From Janthinobacterium agaricidamnosum (GTDB taxonomy: Bacteria > Pseudomonadota > Gammaproteobacteria > Burkholderiales > Burkholderiaceae_D): a stretch of DNA of 64,000 nucleotides. Both the position numbers and the translations under genes were made by a program. Positions within the stretch are counted from its first letter, which is position 1. Each line of letters begins with the position of its first letter. This document shows positions 20,401 through 29,877 of this stretch, in pieces. The notes below the pieces were generated by a model. That model was not told where the DNA came from. It worked only from the letters and a program-made list of their open reading frames with translations, and did no database searches. Where the stretch lies: positions 2,604,001 to 2,668,000 of the forward strand of contig NZ_CP033019.1 of assembly GCF_003667705.1 (NCBI RefSeq). Direction: 5' to 3'.

Positions 20401-21475
20401 AGAAAAGTCGCTCGTCATGGACGTGCTGCGCACGTTTAATTTGGGCGCCTGCAGCCATATCATCGGTAAATTGAACGACCGCGACGTGATCGAATTCACG
20501 CGCGACGCCAAGCTGATTTACACCCAGCCGCGCGCGGACCTGCACCGCCTGTGGAGCGAAACGAGCTGGCGCATCGCCCGCCTGCGCGACAATCCGGCCT
20601 GCGCGGACGCCGAATACGACCGCCTGCTGGACGTGCAAGACCCGGGCATGTCGCCTATCGTCACGTTCGACCAGAACGACAACATCGCCGCGCCATTCAT
20701 CGCCACCGGCGTGCGTCCGCGTGTCGCCATCCTGCGCGAGCAGGGCGTCAACTCGCACATCGAGACGGCCTACGTGATGCACCAGGCAGGCTTCACGGCC
20801 GTCGACGTGCACATGAGCGACCTGATTGCGGGCCGCGTGAAACTGGACGACTTCCAGGGCGTCATCGCCGTGGGCGGCTTCTCGTACGGCGACGTGCTGG
20901 GCGCGGGCGAAGGCTGGGCAAAAACGATTCTGTTCAACGCCAGCCTGGCAGAACAGTTCGCGCGCTTCTTCAACCGCACGGACAGCTTCGGCCTCGGCAT
21001 CTGCAACGGCTGCCAGATGATGAGCAACCTGAAATCCATCATCCCCGGCGCCCACGCCTGGCCCAAGTTCACGCGCAACAAGTCGGAGAAATTCGAAGGC
21101 CGCTTTGCCATGGTCGAAGTGATGGATTCCCCATCGATCTTCTTCAACGGCATGGCCGGCACCCAAGCCGGCATCGCCATCGCCCACGGCGAAGGCTACG
21201 CCGACTTCTCGCAAACGGGCGACATCACCCAGGTCACGAAAGCCATGCGCTTCGTCGACAACAAGGGCGCCGCCACGGAAGCCTACCCGTACAACCCGAA
21301 CGGCTCGCCGGAAGGCATCACCTCCGTCACCACGCCAGACGGACGCTTTACAGTGTTAATGCCGCACGCGGAGCGCGTGTTCCGCAGCGTCCAGCAGTCG
21401 TATCACCCTGAAGCATGGGGCGAGGATTCGCCATGGATGCGCATGTTCAGGAATGCACGGAAGTTTGTGGGGTAA
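17438..21475 (+). CDS. purL: Phosphoribosylformylglycinamidine synthase
   Basis: 1345 residues, the large single-chain form of gammaproteobacteria and betaproteobacteria. It converts FGAR to FGAM with ATP and glutamine in step four of purine synthesis. The start [19 protein letters not shown] is the usual one; the open frame extends further upstream without support. Visible parts are the N-terminal PurS-like region, the two synthetase halves ([20 protein letters not shown] near residue 305; [11 protein letters not shown] near 800), and a C-terminal class I glutamine amidotransferase from about residue 1090, with the nucleophile Cys in [13 protein letters not shown] near 1189. It is a single gene with its own terminator. 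Confidence 0.97.
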   Translation: MLILPGSNALSHFRSHRLLSQLQAVSPAIVAVQARYVHFIDASAPLTAGDSTRLGALLTYGEPAQADNTEGAAEEFFVIPRFGTISPWASKATDIAHNCGMAHIKRVERGIAFRINLKSGILGSAIGAGKLTDEQVQAVADLLHDRMTESVLRSADDAKDLFRTLEARPLESIDLLGQGKRALETANTELGLAMSEDEIDYLDAAFTKAGRNPTDVELMMFAQANSEHCRHKIFNANWTIDGVAQPKSLFGMIKNTHELQPKGTVVAYSDNSSIMEGATVSRFYPRGANHEYAASTELTHTLMKVETHNHPTAISPFPGASTGAGGEIRDEGATGRGAKPKAGLTGFTVSNLSLPDAVRSWETAASVTAPLAGRTDADQYGKPERIASPLQIMIEGPLGGAAFSNEFGRPVLGGYFRTYEQNVGADKDAVFGYHKPIMIAGGIGNISAQHTHKNDIPVGSLLVQLGGPGMRIGMGGSAASSMTTGSNTADLDFDSVQRGNPEMERRAQEVINACWQMGADNPIISIHDVGAGGLSNAFPEITNDAKRGAIFDLRKIPLEESGMAPKEIWSNESQERYVLAIAPESLPLFKAMCERERCLFAAVGVATEERQLKLIDPELGNEPVDMPMDVLLGKPPKMQRDVVHVANDFPAIDLTGMDLVDVAQKVLLLPTVADKSFLITIGDRSVGGMTVRDQMVGPWQVPVADCAVTTMSFEGYLGEAMAMGERTPLAVIDAAASGRMAVGEAVTNIAAAAIADISDIKLSANWMAACGQPGQDAALYDTVKAVGMDLCPALGISIPVGKDSLSMRTTWKDENTGAAKSVTSPVSLIVSSFAPVTDVRKSLTPQLKTDQGDTSLILIDLGRGKNRLGASALAQVMGQLGNETPDVDSAEDLKGFFAAVQKLNSDDKLLAYHDRSDGGLYATLTEMAFAGHTGMSVNLDMLTMEGEHSSDWGDAKNWTGQVAERRNELTLRALFSEELGAVIQVRAEEKSLVMDVLRTFNLGACSHIIGKLNDRDVIEFTRDAKLIYTQPRADLHRLWSETSWRIARLRDNPACADAEYDRLLDVQDPGMSPIVTFDQNDNIAAPFIATGVRPRVAILREQGVNSHIETAYVMHQAGFTAVDVHMSDLIAGRVKLDDFQGVIAVGGFSYGDVLGAGEGWAKTILFNASLAEQFARFFNRTDSFGLGICNGCQMMSNLKSIIPGAHAWPKFTRNKSEKFEGRFAMVEVMDSPSIFFNGMAGTQAGIAIAHGEGYADFSQTGDITQVTKAMRFVDNKGAATEAYPYNPNGSPEGITSVTTPDGRFTVLMPHAERVFRSVQQSYHPEAWGEDSPWMRMFRNARKFVG

Positions 21476-21536
21476 TTTAGTTAGCTTTCAGCGCGGCACC
21501 TTGGGTCAAGGCGCTGTTGCTGGGTAGGAATGAGAA

Positions 21537-21568
21537 AGCCGCTGTCGGGAGATAGCGGCTTTTGTATT
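21537..21568 (+). terminator. Intrinsic terminator after purL
   Basis: Stem AGCCGCT (21537-21543) / AGCGGCT (21554-21560) followed by TTTTGTATTT. It lies 62 bp after the purL stop and marks the left edge of the AT-rich island. Confidence 0.75.
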
Positions 21569-21607
21569 TAAATGCCTAATTTTCTATTTCTGTGTTAATA
21601 CTGAAAA

Positions 21608-23446
21608 TTAATCAATAAGTGTTCGGCCAAAAAGCAAGGTTGTGTAATTGCTTCTATCGCAACAAGTGTCATTTTTTGAGATATCTTTAAGGTCTTTGAG
21701 ATATACATTTCTCTGTACTAGTGCTTCTATGTTGGCCTGTTCAATCGTTCGTGGCCCACCCGGTCGACCAAGCATTATGGATAGTATATTTAATATTATA
21801 TCTAGATAATAGTGAGCACATTGTACAATTTCACCTAATCCATCGGTGCTCTTTCCATTGTGAACAATTTGGTTTCTTGTTCGATAAATTCTATTAATAT
21901 CATATTTTATTCTGTCTGAAATATTTTTATTATGGATTGATATCTTTCCTGCTGATTGACACCATTTTATGCAGGAAAATATTCTTTGTCTCAGAAGAGG
22001 ATTGCAGTCTAGTTTTCTCAAAAATTCCGTCATCGGGGCCTCGTATTCTTTTATGGATATTGCTGCGGCGAATCCATAATGATTTTCGCCCATATTTAAT
22101 TCTGGAAATTTTTCAATAGCCTCATTCCAGTGAGTTAAATGCGAGTCCACTATTTCCGACCAAAGTTCTGCGAATTGGTATGATATCCATCGTCCACTTA
22201 TATATGGTTCAACTGCATCCATTATCTCTTTTATTTTTGATGTATCACCTTTTCGAACAAATAGCGTCTCGAAAGCAATCCAAATATTTAATAATTGAGA
22301 TTCATCCTCTGGTGCAGAAAGAGCCGTTCCGTGTAGTTCAAGTGCACGGATAAACCTATTTACACTTCCAGCCTCCGACATGCGGAAAATAGAAGAGAAC
22401 TGTAAAAGCGTCTCTTTCTCAATCCCTGTTGGGTCATGTGGGACTCGCAGCACTGGTGGTCTGGGTCGATTGGAGTGAACAGGTGAACCATCTTTTCCTT
22501 CAATTGATACTACAGCTGGATTTTCGATAAGGAAACGTTGGCTATGAATCGAAAATTTTAAAAGATCATCTAATAAGCGCAACCTGCGTTCAGATATTTG
22601 TCTTGCTGATTGAGGGTCAAGTGCTTGAACCTTCTCGAAGCACACAATTGACTCCCATTCATGTTCATTAAAGAACCGTTTTGTTGTCGCAGGAAATTTA
22701 TCCAAAATATTCTCAGCATCAGCCGATGTTCTTTTTTGAATGGTGCTGCCTATCGATGCAAAAGTTTCTGATACTCCGCTGGCAATTCCTGATATTCCAA
22801 AATATACTGTGTAGGAATGTTTTTTTAAGTCGAAATTTGAGAAGAATTTCTCTAGGCGACTTTTGGCATCCATTGGAGTTTTTGTTTTATCAAGAAATGA
22901 TACGTTAAGTAGGTGATATATTGTTTGTGCCGGATATCCGGCATCTCGTATGCCTGCAATAAATCCTTCTGTGAGTTTTATTAATTTATCTTTTTCTTTT
23001 CCTCCCGACGTTATTATTTTTATTATTGCTTCTGATGAATGATCGAAATAACGTTTCTGTGCTAATCTATTTTTGAGTATTTGAGCGGCTTCTAGTTGAT
23101 TATTTATATCATTATCCGATAGGAGTGACTCACTGATATATGTCATTCTATCGCCAATTAATTCTGTCGCGATTGAATCTTCACGTAGTGATTCTCTTAA
23201 TTCATCCAATAGAAGTCGAATGTTAGCGCTAGTTGAGCTATGAGGGGTCTCCTTCTGTTGCCTAATTAAGTAATTTATTTCTCTGCAAATTGTAAATGGT
23301 GCTGCTCTGTCTGCTCGGCATAAAAGGCTACTGGTGTGAAGGAGTAGCTGCCGAGCTCGTTGAACAAACAATAGTAATGGCATTGTCTCATTTTCTTCGC
23401 AGCCCCATGTTTTTGCATGTGTAGATAAAACTCTATTAATCGCCAT
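21608..23446 (-). CDS. Large AT-rich HEPN-motif protein, candidate RNase or defence protein
   Basis: 612 residues, coded in DNA far richer in A+T than anything else nearby and with many rare AT-ending codons, so recent acquisition is likely. The N-terminal ~380 residues are helical and unrecognised. From about residue 390, NIWIAFETLFVRKGD resembles the start of Apea-like HEPN domains, and RTRNQIVHNG contains Arg524-Asn-x3-His529, exactly the R[N/D/H]x3H signature of HEPN ribonucleases. HEPN proteins often cut RNA in toxin-antitoxin, abortive-infection or CRISPR systems, but many are only structural. No antitoxin partner is adjacent; the gene sits alone between purL and a broken amj. ATG 23446 follows AGAGG. 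Function is inferred from one motif. Confidence 0.75.
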   Translation of the reverse strand: MAINRVLSTHAKTWGCEENETMPLLLFVQRARQLLLHTSSLLCRADRAAPFTICREINYLIRQQKETPHSSTSANIRLLLDELRESLREDSIATELIGDRMTYISESLLSDNDINNQLEAAQILKNRLAQKRYFDHSSEAIIKIITSGGKEKDKLIKLTEGFIAGIRDAGYPAQTIYHLLNVSFLDKTKTPMDAKSRLEKFFSNFDLKKHSYTVYFGISGIASGVSETFASIGSTIQKRTSADAENILDKFPATTKRFFNEHEWESIVCFEKVQALDPQSARQISERRLRLLDDLLKFSIHSQRFLIENPAVVSIEGKDGSPVHSNRPRPPVLRVPHDPTGIEKETLLQFSSIFRMSEAGSVNRFIRALELHGTALSAPEDESQLLNIWIAFETLFVRKGDTSKIKEIMDAVEPYISGRWISYQFAELWSEIVDSHLTHWNEAIEKFPELNMGENHYGFAAAISIKEYEAPMTEFLRKLDCNPLLRQRIFSCIKWCQSAGKISIHNKNISDRIKYDINRIYRTRNQIVHNGKSTDGLGEIVQCAHYYLDIILNILSIMLGRPGGPRTIEQANIEALVQRNVYLKDLKDISKNDTCCDRSNYTTLLFGRTLID

Positions 23447-23471
23447 TTTCGCCTCTTAATTATTTTATTTA

Positions 23472-24130
23472 TTAAAGTTTATTCGCGAAACCCACAATCA
23501 CCACCGTCGACGGCACCAGCAAAAACTGCGCAATCAGCGTTCCTGCCAATCGAACCCCCACCAGCCACACCACCGCGCACCCGAATTGCGACTCTTCGAT
23601 CTTGCCTTCGATGACGTCATCCGTCATGCCCGAGATATGCGGGTCGATGAAGATGGCCATCATGATGGTGGCGCCGCCGTTGATGATCGATGAAAGCGTG
23701 CTGGAGGTGACTCGCACGCTCTGGTCGAGCACGCCTGCGTACAGGGCGGCGGTGTAAGGTGGACAAAGATGCGCCCACCGTCCACAGGGCCGTGGCGATG
23801 ACGATGGAGACGGAGACGCCCGATTTTTGGCGCAGGCCCGTGACGTTGGCGGGCTTGGGCAGGCTGGCGGAGGTCTTGAGGTAGGACAAGCCGCCCTTGA
23901 AGACGGCGTGCAGCAGCAGTTTCGGCACCGACCTGTGTACCTGGAAATGCTCGACGGCGCGGCAGAAGGCGCGCTGGAATGAATTTAAGGGGCGGCGACA
24001 GCAGCATTGGAATGCTGAACAGGGCCAGCCGCCGCGTGCGGATGCCGGCGATGCGCACGGAGTAGGCCAGGGTGGCGATGAAGGGGATGATGAACGCCAG
24101 TGCGTAAATCAGCAGCAATTGCTTGTCCAT
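23472..24130 (-). pseudogene. amj: Broken lipid II flippase gene of the Amj family
   Basis: Three different minus-strand frames each contain a recognisable part of Amj (formerly DUF2837), in the right order. MDKQLLLIYALAF...AYSVRIAGIRTRRLA starts at 24130. SVPKLLLHAVFKGGLSYLKT follows in a second frame near 23920. SVRVTSSTLSSIINGGATIM...TDDVIEGKIEESQF...LVPSTVVIVGF ends in a third frame at 23472. At least two frameshifts and an internal deletion after the first ~35 residues separate them. The intact protein (~270 residues) would be an alternative to MurJ for flipping lipid II. The HEPN gene lies immediately downstream, so the insertion and the decay may be linked. Confidence 0.8.
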
Positions 24131-24348
24131 CACAACCTTGCAGTATGGAAAATGTAATTCCATGCTGCCATGAAATTATTTATTTTTCAACTGCAAATAA
24201 GTTAATTTTCCTGTGATGGGAGATTTGTGGTGTTTTGGCTGGCGCGCAGTGTATTGCCAGCCCGGTACAGAAACCGGGGTACACTCTGCCGTTGGGTGAC
24301 GGCGGCAGCGTAACTGCGCTACATGCGTTCGTCTTATTCGGGACGGAA

Positions 24349-24377
24349 TTGCAAAAAATGCAAAAACTTATTAAAAT
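24349..24377 (+). promoter_or_regulatory. Sigma-70-like promoter of the GH20-like gene
   Basis: TTGCAA (24349-24354), a 17-bp spacer and TAAAAT (24372-24377) lie 27 bp before the start codon at 24405. Confidence 0.5.
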
Positions 24378-24404
24378 GAAAATTCTGCTTTGATAAGGAA
24401 TGCC

Positions 24405-26441
24405 ATGCGCCAGCTCGCTTTCAGCCGTATCGCCGTACTCATGGGCACTTGCCTGACAGGGCTGGCCATCGCTGCGCCCACTGTGCACTTGTCCGCCAGC
24501 CCGGACGTGGTGGCCAAGGGAACGAGCACCTCGATCGCCTGGGATGCGCTGGGCGCCGAATCGTGCGCTGCGTCGTGGTCGCCGTCGCTGCCCCTGACGG
24601 GCTCGTACACGCCGCCGGCGCTGCAGGGGGCCACTAGCTATACGGTGACGTGCCAGGGTGGCGGTGCCAGCGTGTCGCAGCAAGTGATGGTGCAGCTGGC
24701 GCCCGTCTGCGTAACGAATTGCTTTACCAAACGCTGGATCTATTTTTATGGCGGTATTGCTTGGGGTAAAAAAACCGCGAACGCGGACTTCAACAAGTTG
24801 TCGGCGCTGATCGTCAACGCGGCAGCGCTGGGCTATAACGGCATCGTCGTCAATATCGGCGGCGAAGACTCATATATTTCCGACTCGCGCGATTCGCCCG
24901 ATTTCGCCGGCAATCTGGCGGCGATCAAGCAACTGGCGCTGGAGCAGCAAATAGAATTGATACCGATGGGCGGCCATCCGCACATCCCTGCGCAATTGCA
25001 GCCGGAACTGTCGGAGGCGCTTGCCGTGGAAAAGACGCCGTTTGTCGTCACCCAGGGGCGGGCGGTACCGGCCGTGCGCTGGCTGGCCAACGACAATTTC
25101 AGCAACGGCAATGGGCCATGGGACTTGATGGACCCCGGCACGGTCAGCTTCGACGGCGGTACCGACCACCTCAAGACGGGCAACGTGCCGGGCAAGGGTG
25201 CGATCCGGCTGTCGCAGCCGAATGTGTTGCTGCCTGACGGCAGCGTGAAGACGCAAACGCGCTTGCATCGGCGGTTTGTCAATTTGAAGGCGCACACGGC
25301 TTACCGCGTGTCGTTCTGGCTGCGCACGGCGAACTACAAGGCGCCGCTGAAGGTGCAGATCTATGACGATGCCGTCAAGGTACCGCTGTACCTGAATTTG
25401 TATCCGATGGGGCGGGGTACGACGAATGGTGCCTGGAACGCCTTGCCGAACACGGTATTGCCTGACCAGGATTGGACGAACTACAACTTCGATTTCAATA
25501 CCGGCGCCAATACCAGCATCCGTTTCTACCTTGGCGCCTGGAGCAATGCAAAGAATAACGAGGCGGGCCAGGCCTGGATAGACGACATGCAGATCCGCGA
25601 AATTGGCCTCGCGCATACAATCACGCGCGCGGGGCTGCCGATAGTCGTCACTTCGGCTGATGGCACGGTGCAATACTCCTCGGTGAATGGCAAGGATTAC
25701 GTGGCTGGCATCGAATCGCTGGCAATTCCCGCCACCAGCGCCATCCCCGATGGCAGCAACTTGCTGGTGTCGTGGTACCAAGAGGCGAAGAACATGATGC
25801 CGGTCTGGACCTCGCCCGCCAGCGCTTGTCCGCCGCAATTCATGGCCTTGCAAAGGCAGGGCTACGAAAAAATCAAGGCGCTGTATCCCACCAGCCAGAA
25901 GTTCTTCATCAATTACGACGAGTGGCGCATCATGAACTGGGACCCGACCTGCCAGTACGCGAGCGCGGGCGCCTACCTGGCCGGCACGATGACGGCCATG
26001 CAAGCGATGGTCAAGCAGGTCAATCCTGGCGTGGAACTGTATGTGTGGAACGACATGTTCGATCCCAACATGAATGCCATCGACAAGTATTTCATGGTCA
26101 ATGGCAGTCTGCTGGGGGCTGCCGACGGCATCGAGCCGAATACCGTCATCGTCAACTGGACGCAGAGGAATGTGTACGTTGACCCGCCGGCCATCCCGCT
26201 GCAGCAGTCTTCGTTGAAATTTTTCCACGACCGCAATCTCAAGCAGGTGATTGCCCTGTATTACGACGACTTGCCGCTGACGGACGAATGGCTCGACAAT
26301 CTGGATGCGGCCGAAGCAGACGGCGTGACGGGCGTCGATGGCTTCATGTACACCACCTGGGTCGACAATGGCAAATATGACGACCTGGCGGCAGTCGCCA
26401 GCAAGATCAAGGCGCGCGCCAAGGCCCGCTGGCCGCAGTGA
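24405..26441 (+). CDS. Secreted multidomain protein with a GH20-like TIM-barrel region
   Basis: 678 residues from ATG 24405, which follows AAGGA. Residues 1-25 form a signal peptide (AVLMGTCLTGLAIAA). Residues ~26-105 look like an Ig-type domain (VHLSASPDVVAKGTSTSIAW, then GSYTPP). Residues ~110-220 start a barrel (FYGGIAWGKKTANAD). A carbohydrate-binding jelly-roll-like insert spans ~225-400 (RVSFWLRTANYKAPLKVQIY). The barrel resumes with FFINYDEWRIMNWD, where the Asp-Glu pair resembles the catalytic pair of GH20 hexosaminidases. A periplasmic or extracellular glycosidase is the best guess; substrate and activity are inferred. It is a single gene in its own orientation. Confidence 0.7.
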   Translation: MRQLAFSRIAVLMGTCLTGLAIAAPTVHLSASPDVVAKGTSTSIAWDALGAESCAASWSPSLPLTGSYTPPALQGATSYTVTCQGGGASVSQQVMVQLAPVCVTNCFTKRWIYFYGGIAWGKKTANADFNKLSALIVNAAALGYNGIVVNIGGEDSYISDSRDSPDFAGNLAAIKQLALEQQIELIPMGGHPHIPAQLQPELSEALAVEKTPFVVTQGRAVPAVRWLANDNFSNGNGPWDLMDPGTVSFDGGTDHLKTGNVPGKGAIRLSQPNVLLPDGSVKTQTRLHRRFVNLKAHTAYRVSFWLRTANYKAPLKVQIYDDAVKVPLYLNLYPMGRGTTNGAWNALPNTVLPDQDWTNYNFDFNTGANTSIRFYLGAWSNAKNNEAGQAWIDDMQIREIGLAHTITRAGLPIVVTSADGTVQYSSVNGKDYVAGIESLAIPATSAIPDGSNLLVSWYQEAKNMMPVWTSPASACPPQFMALQRQGYEKIKALYPTSQKFFINYDEWRIMNWDPTCQYASAGAYLAGTMTAMQAMVKQVNPGVELYVWNDMFDPNMNAIDKYFMVNGSLLGAADGIEPNTVIVNWTQRNVYVDPPAIPLQQSSLKFFHDRNLKQVIALYYDDLPLTDEWLDNLDAAEADGVTGVDGFMYTTWVDNGKYDDLAAVASKIKARAKARWPQ

Positions 26442-26515
26442 CGGGCAATGGTGCGCTGGCGTGCCTTGGCTGCCTGCATTCCGGGCAAGCGGCCTCAACC
26501 GAAGTCACGGCACGA

Positions 26516-27043
26516 CTAGCTTTTGTCCCACCACGGCGGCGTGCCCGACGACCAGGGGCACGCCATGTCCATTTCGCGTATCCTGTAGCGGATCTCGATC
26601 ACCTGGCCGGGGCTGAAGGGACCGCGCTTCCAGTCGCCGGAATCAAAGACGTAGCCTTTGCCCTTGATGCAATGAGTGGTCGGATTGTTGCCGATGGGGC
26701 CGGTCGAGTGCAGGGTGACGCGCACTTCGCCGTTGGCGTCCAGCGGGGCGTCGCCGCCCGTGAACAGTGGATCCGAGCCGACGTCGCAGACAGTGGTGCT
26801 GCCTATCTTGCTGCAGCGCTTGATGTACGTTTGCTGGCGCGCATTGGCCAGGTAATCGTCATGCCGCATCGGCTTGCCGTCGTCATAGGTAAAGCGCAGG
26901 ACGACTTGCGTGGGCTCGCTGGCAGGATGGCGCGTGGTGCTGGTGCAGGCGGCGCTGACCAGGGCCAGCAGGGGCCAGGCCAGCAGGCGCAGGACGCCGC
27001 GCAGCAGCGTCGAGATCGGGTTGTTGCCGGGTGAGTGTTGCAT
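26516..27043 (-). CDS. Predicted exported or lipoprotein, unknown function
   Basis: 175 residues. The N-terminus is a hydrophobic export segment (LLRGVLRLLAWPLLALVSAA) ending at Cys33, a weak lipobox. The mature part is short and beta-rich, with a paired Cys (KRCSKIGSTTVCDVGS) that may form a disulphide. No family recognised. It converges on the GH20-like gene and opens a run of minus-strand genes. Confidence 0.7.
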   Translation of the reverse strand: MQHSPGNNPISTLLRGVLRLLAWPLLALVSAACTSTTRHPASEPTQVVLRFTYDDGKPMRHDDYLANARQQTYIKRCSKIGSTTVCDVGSDPLFTGGDAPLDANGEVRVTLHSTGPIGNNPTTHCIKGKGYVFDSGDWKRGPFSPGQVIEIRYRIREMDMACPWSSGTPPWWDKS

Positions 27044-27106
27044 GTGCCGTTGCCATCTGTCTCATGATCGGGGCGCCGATCATAGCATGTGGCGGCAGCG
27101 GTTCGG

Positions 27107-27499
27107 CTAGGGCGCGCCGCGATTCAATTCCTGCAGCACTTTCTTGCACAACACCCCATAGCCCACGCCCGTGCCGCGCTTGTGTGCGGCCAAGTCAACT
27201 CTGGCGCTGATGTCATCCCACGCCACGCTGCCAGGCAAAGGGCGCAGATCGTCGTCGAGGTCCATTTCGAAATGGATGAAGCGGCCATCGGCGCTCAGCA
27301 GCTTGCCGCAGACGAGGGGGAGGTCGGGGAAGGCCAGTTGCAGGTCGAGCATGATGGCCGTGTCCAGCGCCACGCCATGGCTGGCCGCGCACTGGCGCAA
27401 GGCGTCGGGCAGGGGGCGGGCGCGCCACCAGGCCGCCGTCTGTTTGATGGCGGCCAGGGTCAGCGCGTTTTGCTGTTGCACAGAATATTGCTTGCTCAT
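27107..27499 (-). CDS. Hypothetical protein
   Basis: 130 residues from ATG 27499 (MSKQYSVQQQNALTLAAIKQ); a GTG nine bases upstream is an alternative. Soluble, with a helical first half and an acidic stretch (FIHFEMDLDDDLRPLPG) in the second. No signal peptide and no recognised family. It lies between two exported proteins on the same strand, with short gaps that allow co-transcription. Confidence 0.65.
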   Translation of the reverse strand: MSKQYSVQQQNALTLAAIKQTAAWWRARPLPDALRQCAASHGVALDTAIMLDLQLAFPDLPLVCGKLLSADGRFIHFEMDLDDDLRPLPGSVAWDDISARVDLAAHKRGTGVGYGVLCKKVLQELNRGAP

Positions 27500-27532
27500 G
27501 GCTGTCACCCATGCGGAAGGCGGCTTGCTGCA

Positions 27533-27982
27533 TCAGCGCGATGCCAGGCTCATGCTTTGAACATGGGCGGGCACGATGTCGCCGCTGGCCAGTTTTTCGG
27601 CCGGCACCACCATCAGCACTTCGCCGCCCACCCTGCCATTGTCGCGCAAGTCGATGCGCATGGCCATTTGCCGGTCGAGCGCCACGAAGCTGTTGCTGCC
27701 GCTGGCGACGATGCGGTGTTCTTCCTGGTCATCGATGCGCGCATACATCATGGCGCCGATGCTGCTGGCGTTGCGCAGGTACAGCACTTGTCCGTTCGAC
27801 AGCTCATAGCCGCCGCGGAACGGAGAAAATTCTTGCGCGCTCATGAAGTGCCTGTGGGCGGGCAGTTCGATCGTCTGCATGCGCCCGCCTGGAATGACGA
27901 CGGTCTGGCTGTCGGGAAGCGTTTGTGCATTTGCCAGCAGGGCGCAGATGCCCAGGGTGCCGGCCAAGATCCATGTTTTCAT
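27533..27982 (-). CDS. Small exported protein, unknown function
   Basis: 149 residues from ATG 27982, with AAGGA 13 bases upstream. The signal peptide MKTWILAGTLGICALLANAQ is followed by a beta-rich periplasmic domain containing PGGRMQTIELPAHRHFMSAQ and NGQVLYLRNASS. The remaining open frame further upstream reads poorly and is not believed. No known domain recognised. Confidence 0.72.
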   Translation of the reverse strand: MKTWILAGTLGICALLANAQTLPDSQTVVIPGGRMQTIELPAHRHFMSAQEFSPFRGGYELSNGQVLYLRNASSIGAMMYARIDDQEEHRIVASGSNSFVALDRQMAMRIDLRDNGRVGGEVLMVVPAEKLASGDIVPAHVQSMSLASR

Positions 27983-28168
27983 TTTTTTACCCATCCTTGA
28001 ACTTTGGTGCCGTCCGCTGCCGGCGCGGCGATATTGTTGTCGATGCCAGGGAAATCGCGCCGGGTGGCCCGCGTGCGCCGTGGTGACCTTGGCAAGGCGG
28101 GAGCGCCCGGTCTTGCCAGTGTAGGCAGGCAAGATGCCGCGCACATCATCCGATCGGATGACACGGCC

Positions 28169-28903
28169 TCATGCATCCAACACGGTCAGGTGCGCCGTCG
28201 CGCCGTGGATCAGCGCGATCAGCTCGCCCTGGCGCCGCGTGTCGGTCTTCAAATAGGTGTGGTGCAGATGCGTCTTGACGGTATTGACGCTGATGCCGCC
28301 GCGCGCGGCGATTTCCTCGATGGTGGCCCCTTGCGCCAGTGCCTTGCCCACTTGCGCTTCGGCTTGCGTCAAGTCGAACAGCTGCCGCAAGGCAGTGACA
28401 GACGTGCTCGCTTGGGTGGGATCGCGCGCGATCAGCAGCGCGCATGGGGGCTGGCAATCGGCAAGCGGTGTGACTGTCAGGGCCAGGGGACCTTGCTGCC
28501 TGCGGGCCAGGCGCAGCGACTGGCATTGCGCTGCGCCGCCGGTGCTGCCGATGACCATGCGCACGGCGCGCGCCAAGTCGGGCGGCGCGGCGTGCGCCAG
28601 TTGCGCCGCATGCAAGGCGTGGCCGGCGGGCGTGGCGAAACGCAGTCCCAGGTTGGCGTCGAGCACCAGCACGATGGCGCCCATGGCGTCGAGTGCCGCC
28701 AGCGCGCAATGGCTGGCCAGTTGCGCTTCGCGCAGGCGCTGCTGCAGGCACAGGGCGCGTTGCAGATGCGGCAAGAGTTCCTGCCATTGCTGGCCGCTCA
28801 GGTCAGCGCTGTCGAGCTGCGGCCAGTCGCCCGCGCCACAGGCCGAGTCGTACATGGCGGCGATCAGTTTCCCCACATCCGCCGTTGCTGTACCTGTGTC
28901 CAT
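28169..28903 (-). CDS. LuxR-type transcriptional regulator
   Basis: 244 residues from ATG 28903. The C-terminal ~60 residues are a LuxR/FixJ helix-turn-helix: LTQAEAQVGKALAQGATIEE, then ISVNTVKTHLHHTYLKTDTR. The N-terminal region (MDAMGAIVLVLDANLGLRFA) has PAS-like character, but no autoinducer or receiver domain is clear. It is divergent from the vWA/PP2C/kinase operon across 276 bp and is therefore a possible regulator of that unit, although only position supports this. Confidence 0.85.
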   Translation of the reverse strand: MDTGTATADVGKLIAAMYDSACGAGDWPQLDSADLSGQQWQELLPHLQRALCLQQRLREAQLASHCALAALDAMGAIVLVLDANLGLRFATPAGHALHAAQLAHAAPPDLARAVRMVIGSTGGAAQCQSLRLARRQQGPLALTVTPLADCQPPCALLIARDPTQASTSVTALRQLFDLTQAEAQVGKALAQGATIEEIAARGGISVNTVKTHLHHTYLKTDTRRQGELIALIHGATAHLTVLDA

Positions 28904-29179
28904 GCTTGCCCCCAATCCTGACTACATCAATGTGCCGCAGGCGCGCAGGTGCGGAACTGGGTAAGGGCGGTGTTGCGCAGCGATTCGTCCCACCTTTGTG
29001 AGGAAAGTCTGTTCGCTGCCTTCTGTCCTGGGCAACTATCAAGATAGTACAAAGATATCGGTGCCGCAATGGTTCACGCCTGTCCTTCTGGATAGTGTTC
29101 TGCAGGAAACTCGCGCGGGTAAATCATGGCCATGATGTAAGATTCGCACTATGTCCGATTTCACATTTACCGATTGCCC

Positions 29180-29863
29180 ATGAGTTCAATAATGATTCCC
29201 GACGTCGCCCTGGTCGACAACACCGAACAACGCACGCCGCTGGTGCTCGTGCTCGACTGCTCCGGCAGCATGGATGGCGAACCCGTCGCGCTGCTCAACG
29301 ATGGCCTGGCCTTGCTGGAACAGGAACTCAAGTCCGATGTGATCGCCGCCAAGCGCGTGCGCATCCTCGTGATTCAATACGGCGCCCACGATGAAGCCGT
29401 GGTGGCCAGCACCTGGTGCGACGCCATGGATTTCACGGCGCCCCGGCTTGAAGCGAACGGCACCACGCCGACCGGGGCGGCTGTCGAACTGGCCCTGGCC
29501 GAGATCGAGCAGGAAAAGCAGCGCTTCCGCGCGGCGGGCGTGGCGTACACGCGGCCGTGGCTGTTTTTGATGTCGGACGGCGAGCCGACGGACCGCTGGC
29601 AGCGCGGCGCCGAGCAGGCGCGCGCGGCTGAACAGGCGAATAAAGTGGCGATCTTCCCCATCGCCGTGGGCGACCATGCGAACATCGATACGCTGGGGCA
29701 GTTTTCCAGCCGTGGCGAACGGGGCGTCAAGCAGCTGAAAGGCTTGCAGTTCCGCGAGCTGTTCCTGTGGCTGAGCGCCAGCATGCAGGTGGTGTCGCAG
29801 TCGCGCCCCGGCGCGCAGGCGCAGCTGGCGTCGACGGACGGCTGGTCTGTCGTGAGTACGTGA
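29180..29863 (+). CDS. TerY-like von Willebrand factor A protein
   Basis: 227 residues from ATG 29180; ATG 29192 is also possible. A complete metal-ion-dependent adhesion site is visible: DCSGSM (Asp-x-Ser-x-Ser) near residue 25, Thr in NGTTPTG, and Asp in MSDGEPTD. The sequence LDCSGSMDGEPVALLNDGLA matches the TerY/YegL type. There is no signal peptide, so it acts in the cytoplasm. It is the first gene of a five-gene run, 14 bp ahead of a PP2C phosphatase. In TerY-linked triads the vWA protein is thought to work with the kinase and phosphatase encoded beside it. A LuxR gene is divergent. Confidence 0.9.
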   Translation: MSSIMIPDVALVDNTEQRTPLVLVLDCSGSMDGEPVALLNDGLALLEQELKSDVIAAKRVRILVIQYGAHDEAVVASTWCDAMDFTAPRLEANGTTPTGAAVELALAEIEQEKQRFRAAGVAYTRPWLFLMSDGEPTDRWQRGAEQARAAEQANKVAIFPIAVGDHANIDTLGQFSSRGERGVKQLKGLQFRELFLWLSASMQVVSQSRPGAQAQLASTDGWSVVST

Positions 29864-29877
29864 AAGCCCGTTGATCC

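Noticed and set aside
17492..21214. A 1240-codon open frame antisense to purL
   Set aside because: High GC and codon bias of purL keep the opposite strand open. The product is His/Arg/Val-rich noise with no motif or ribosome-binding site.
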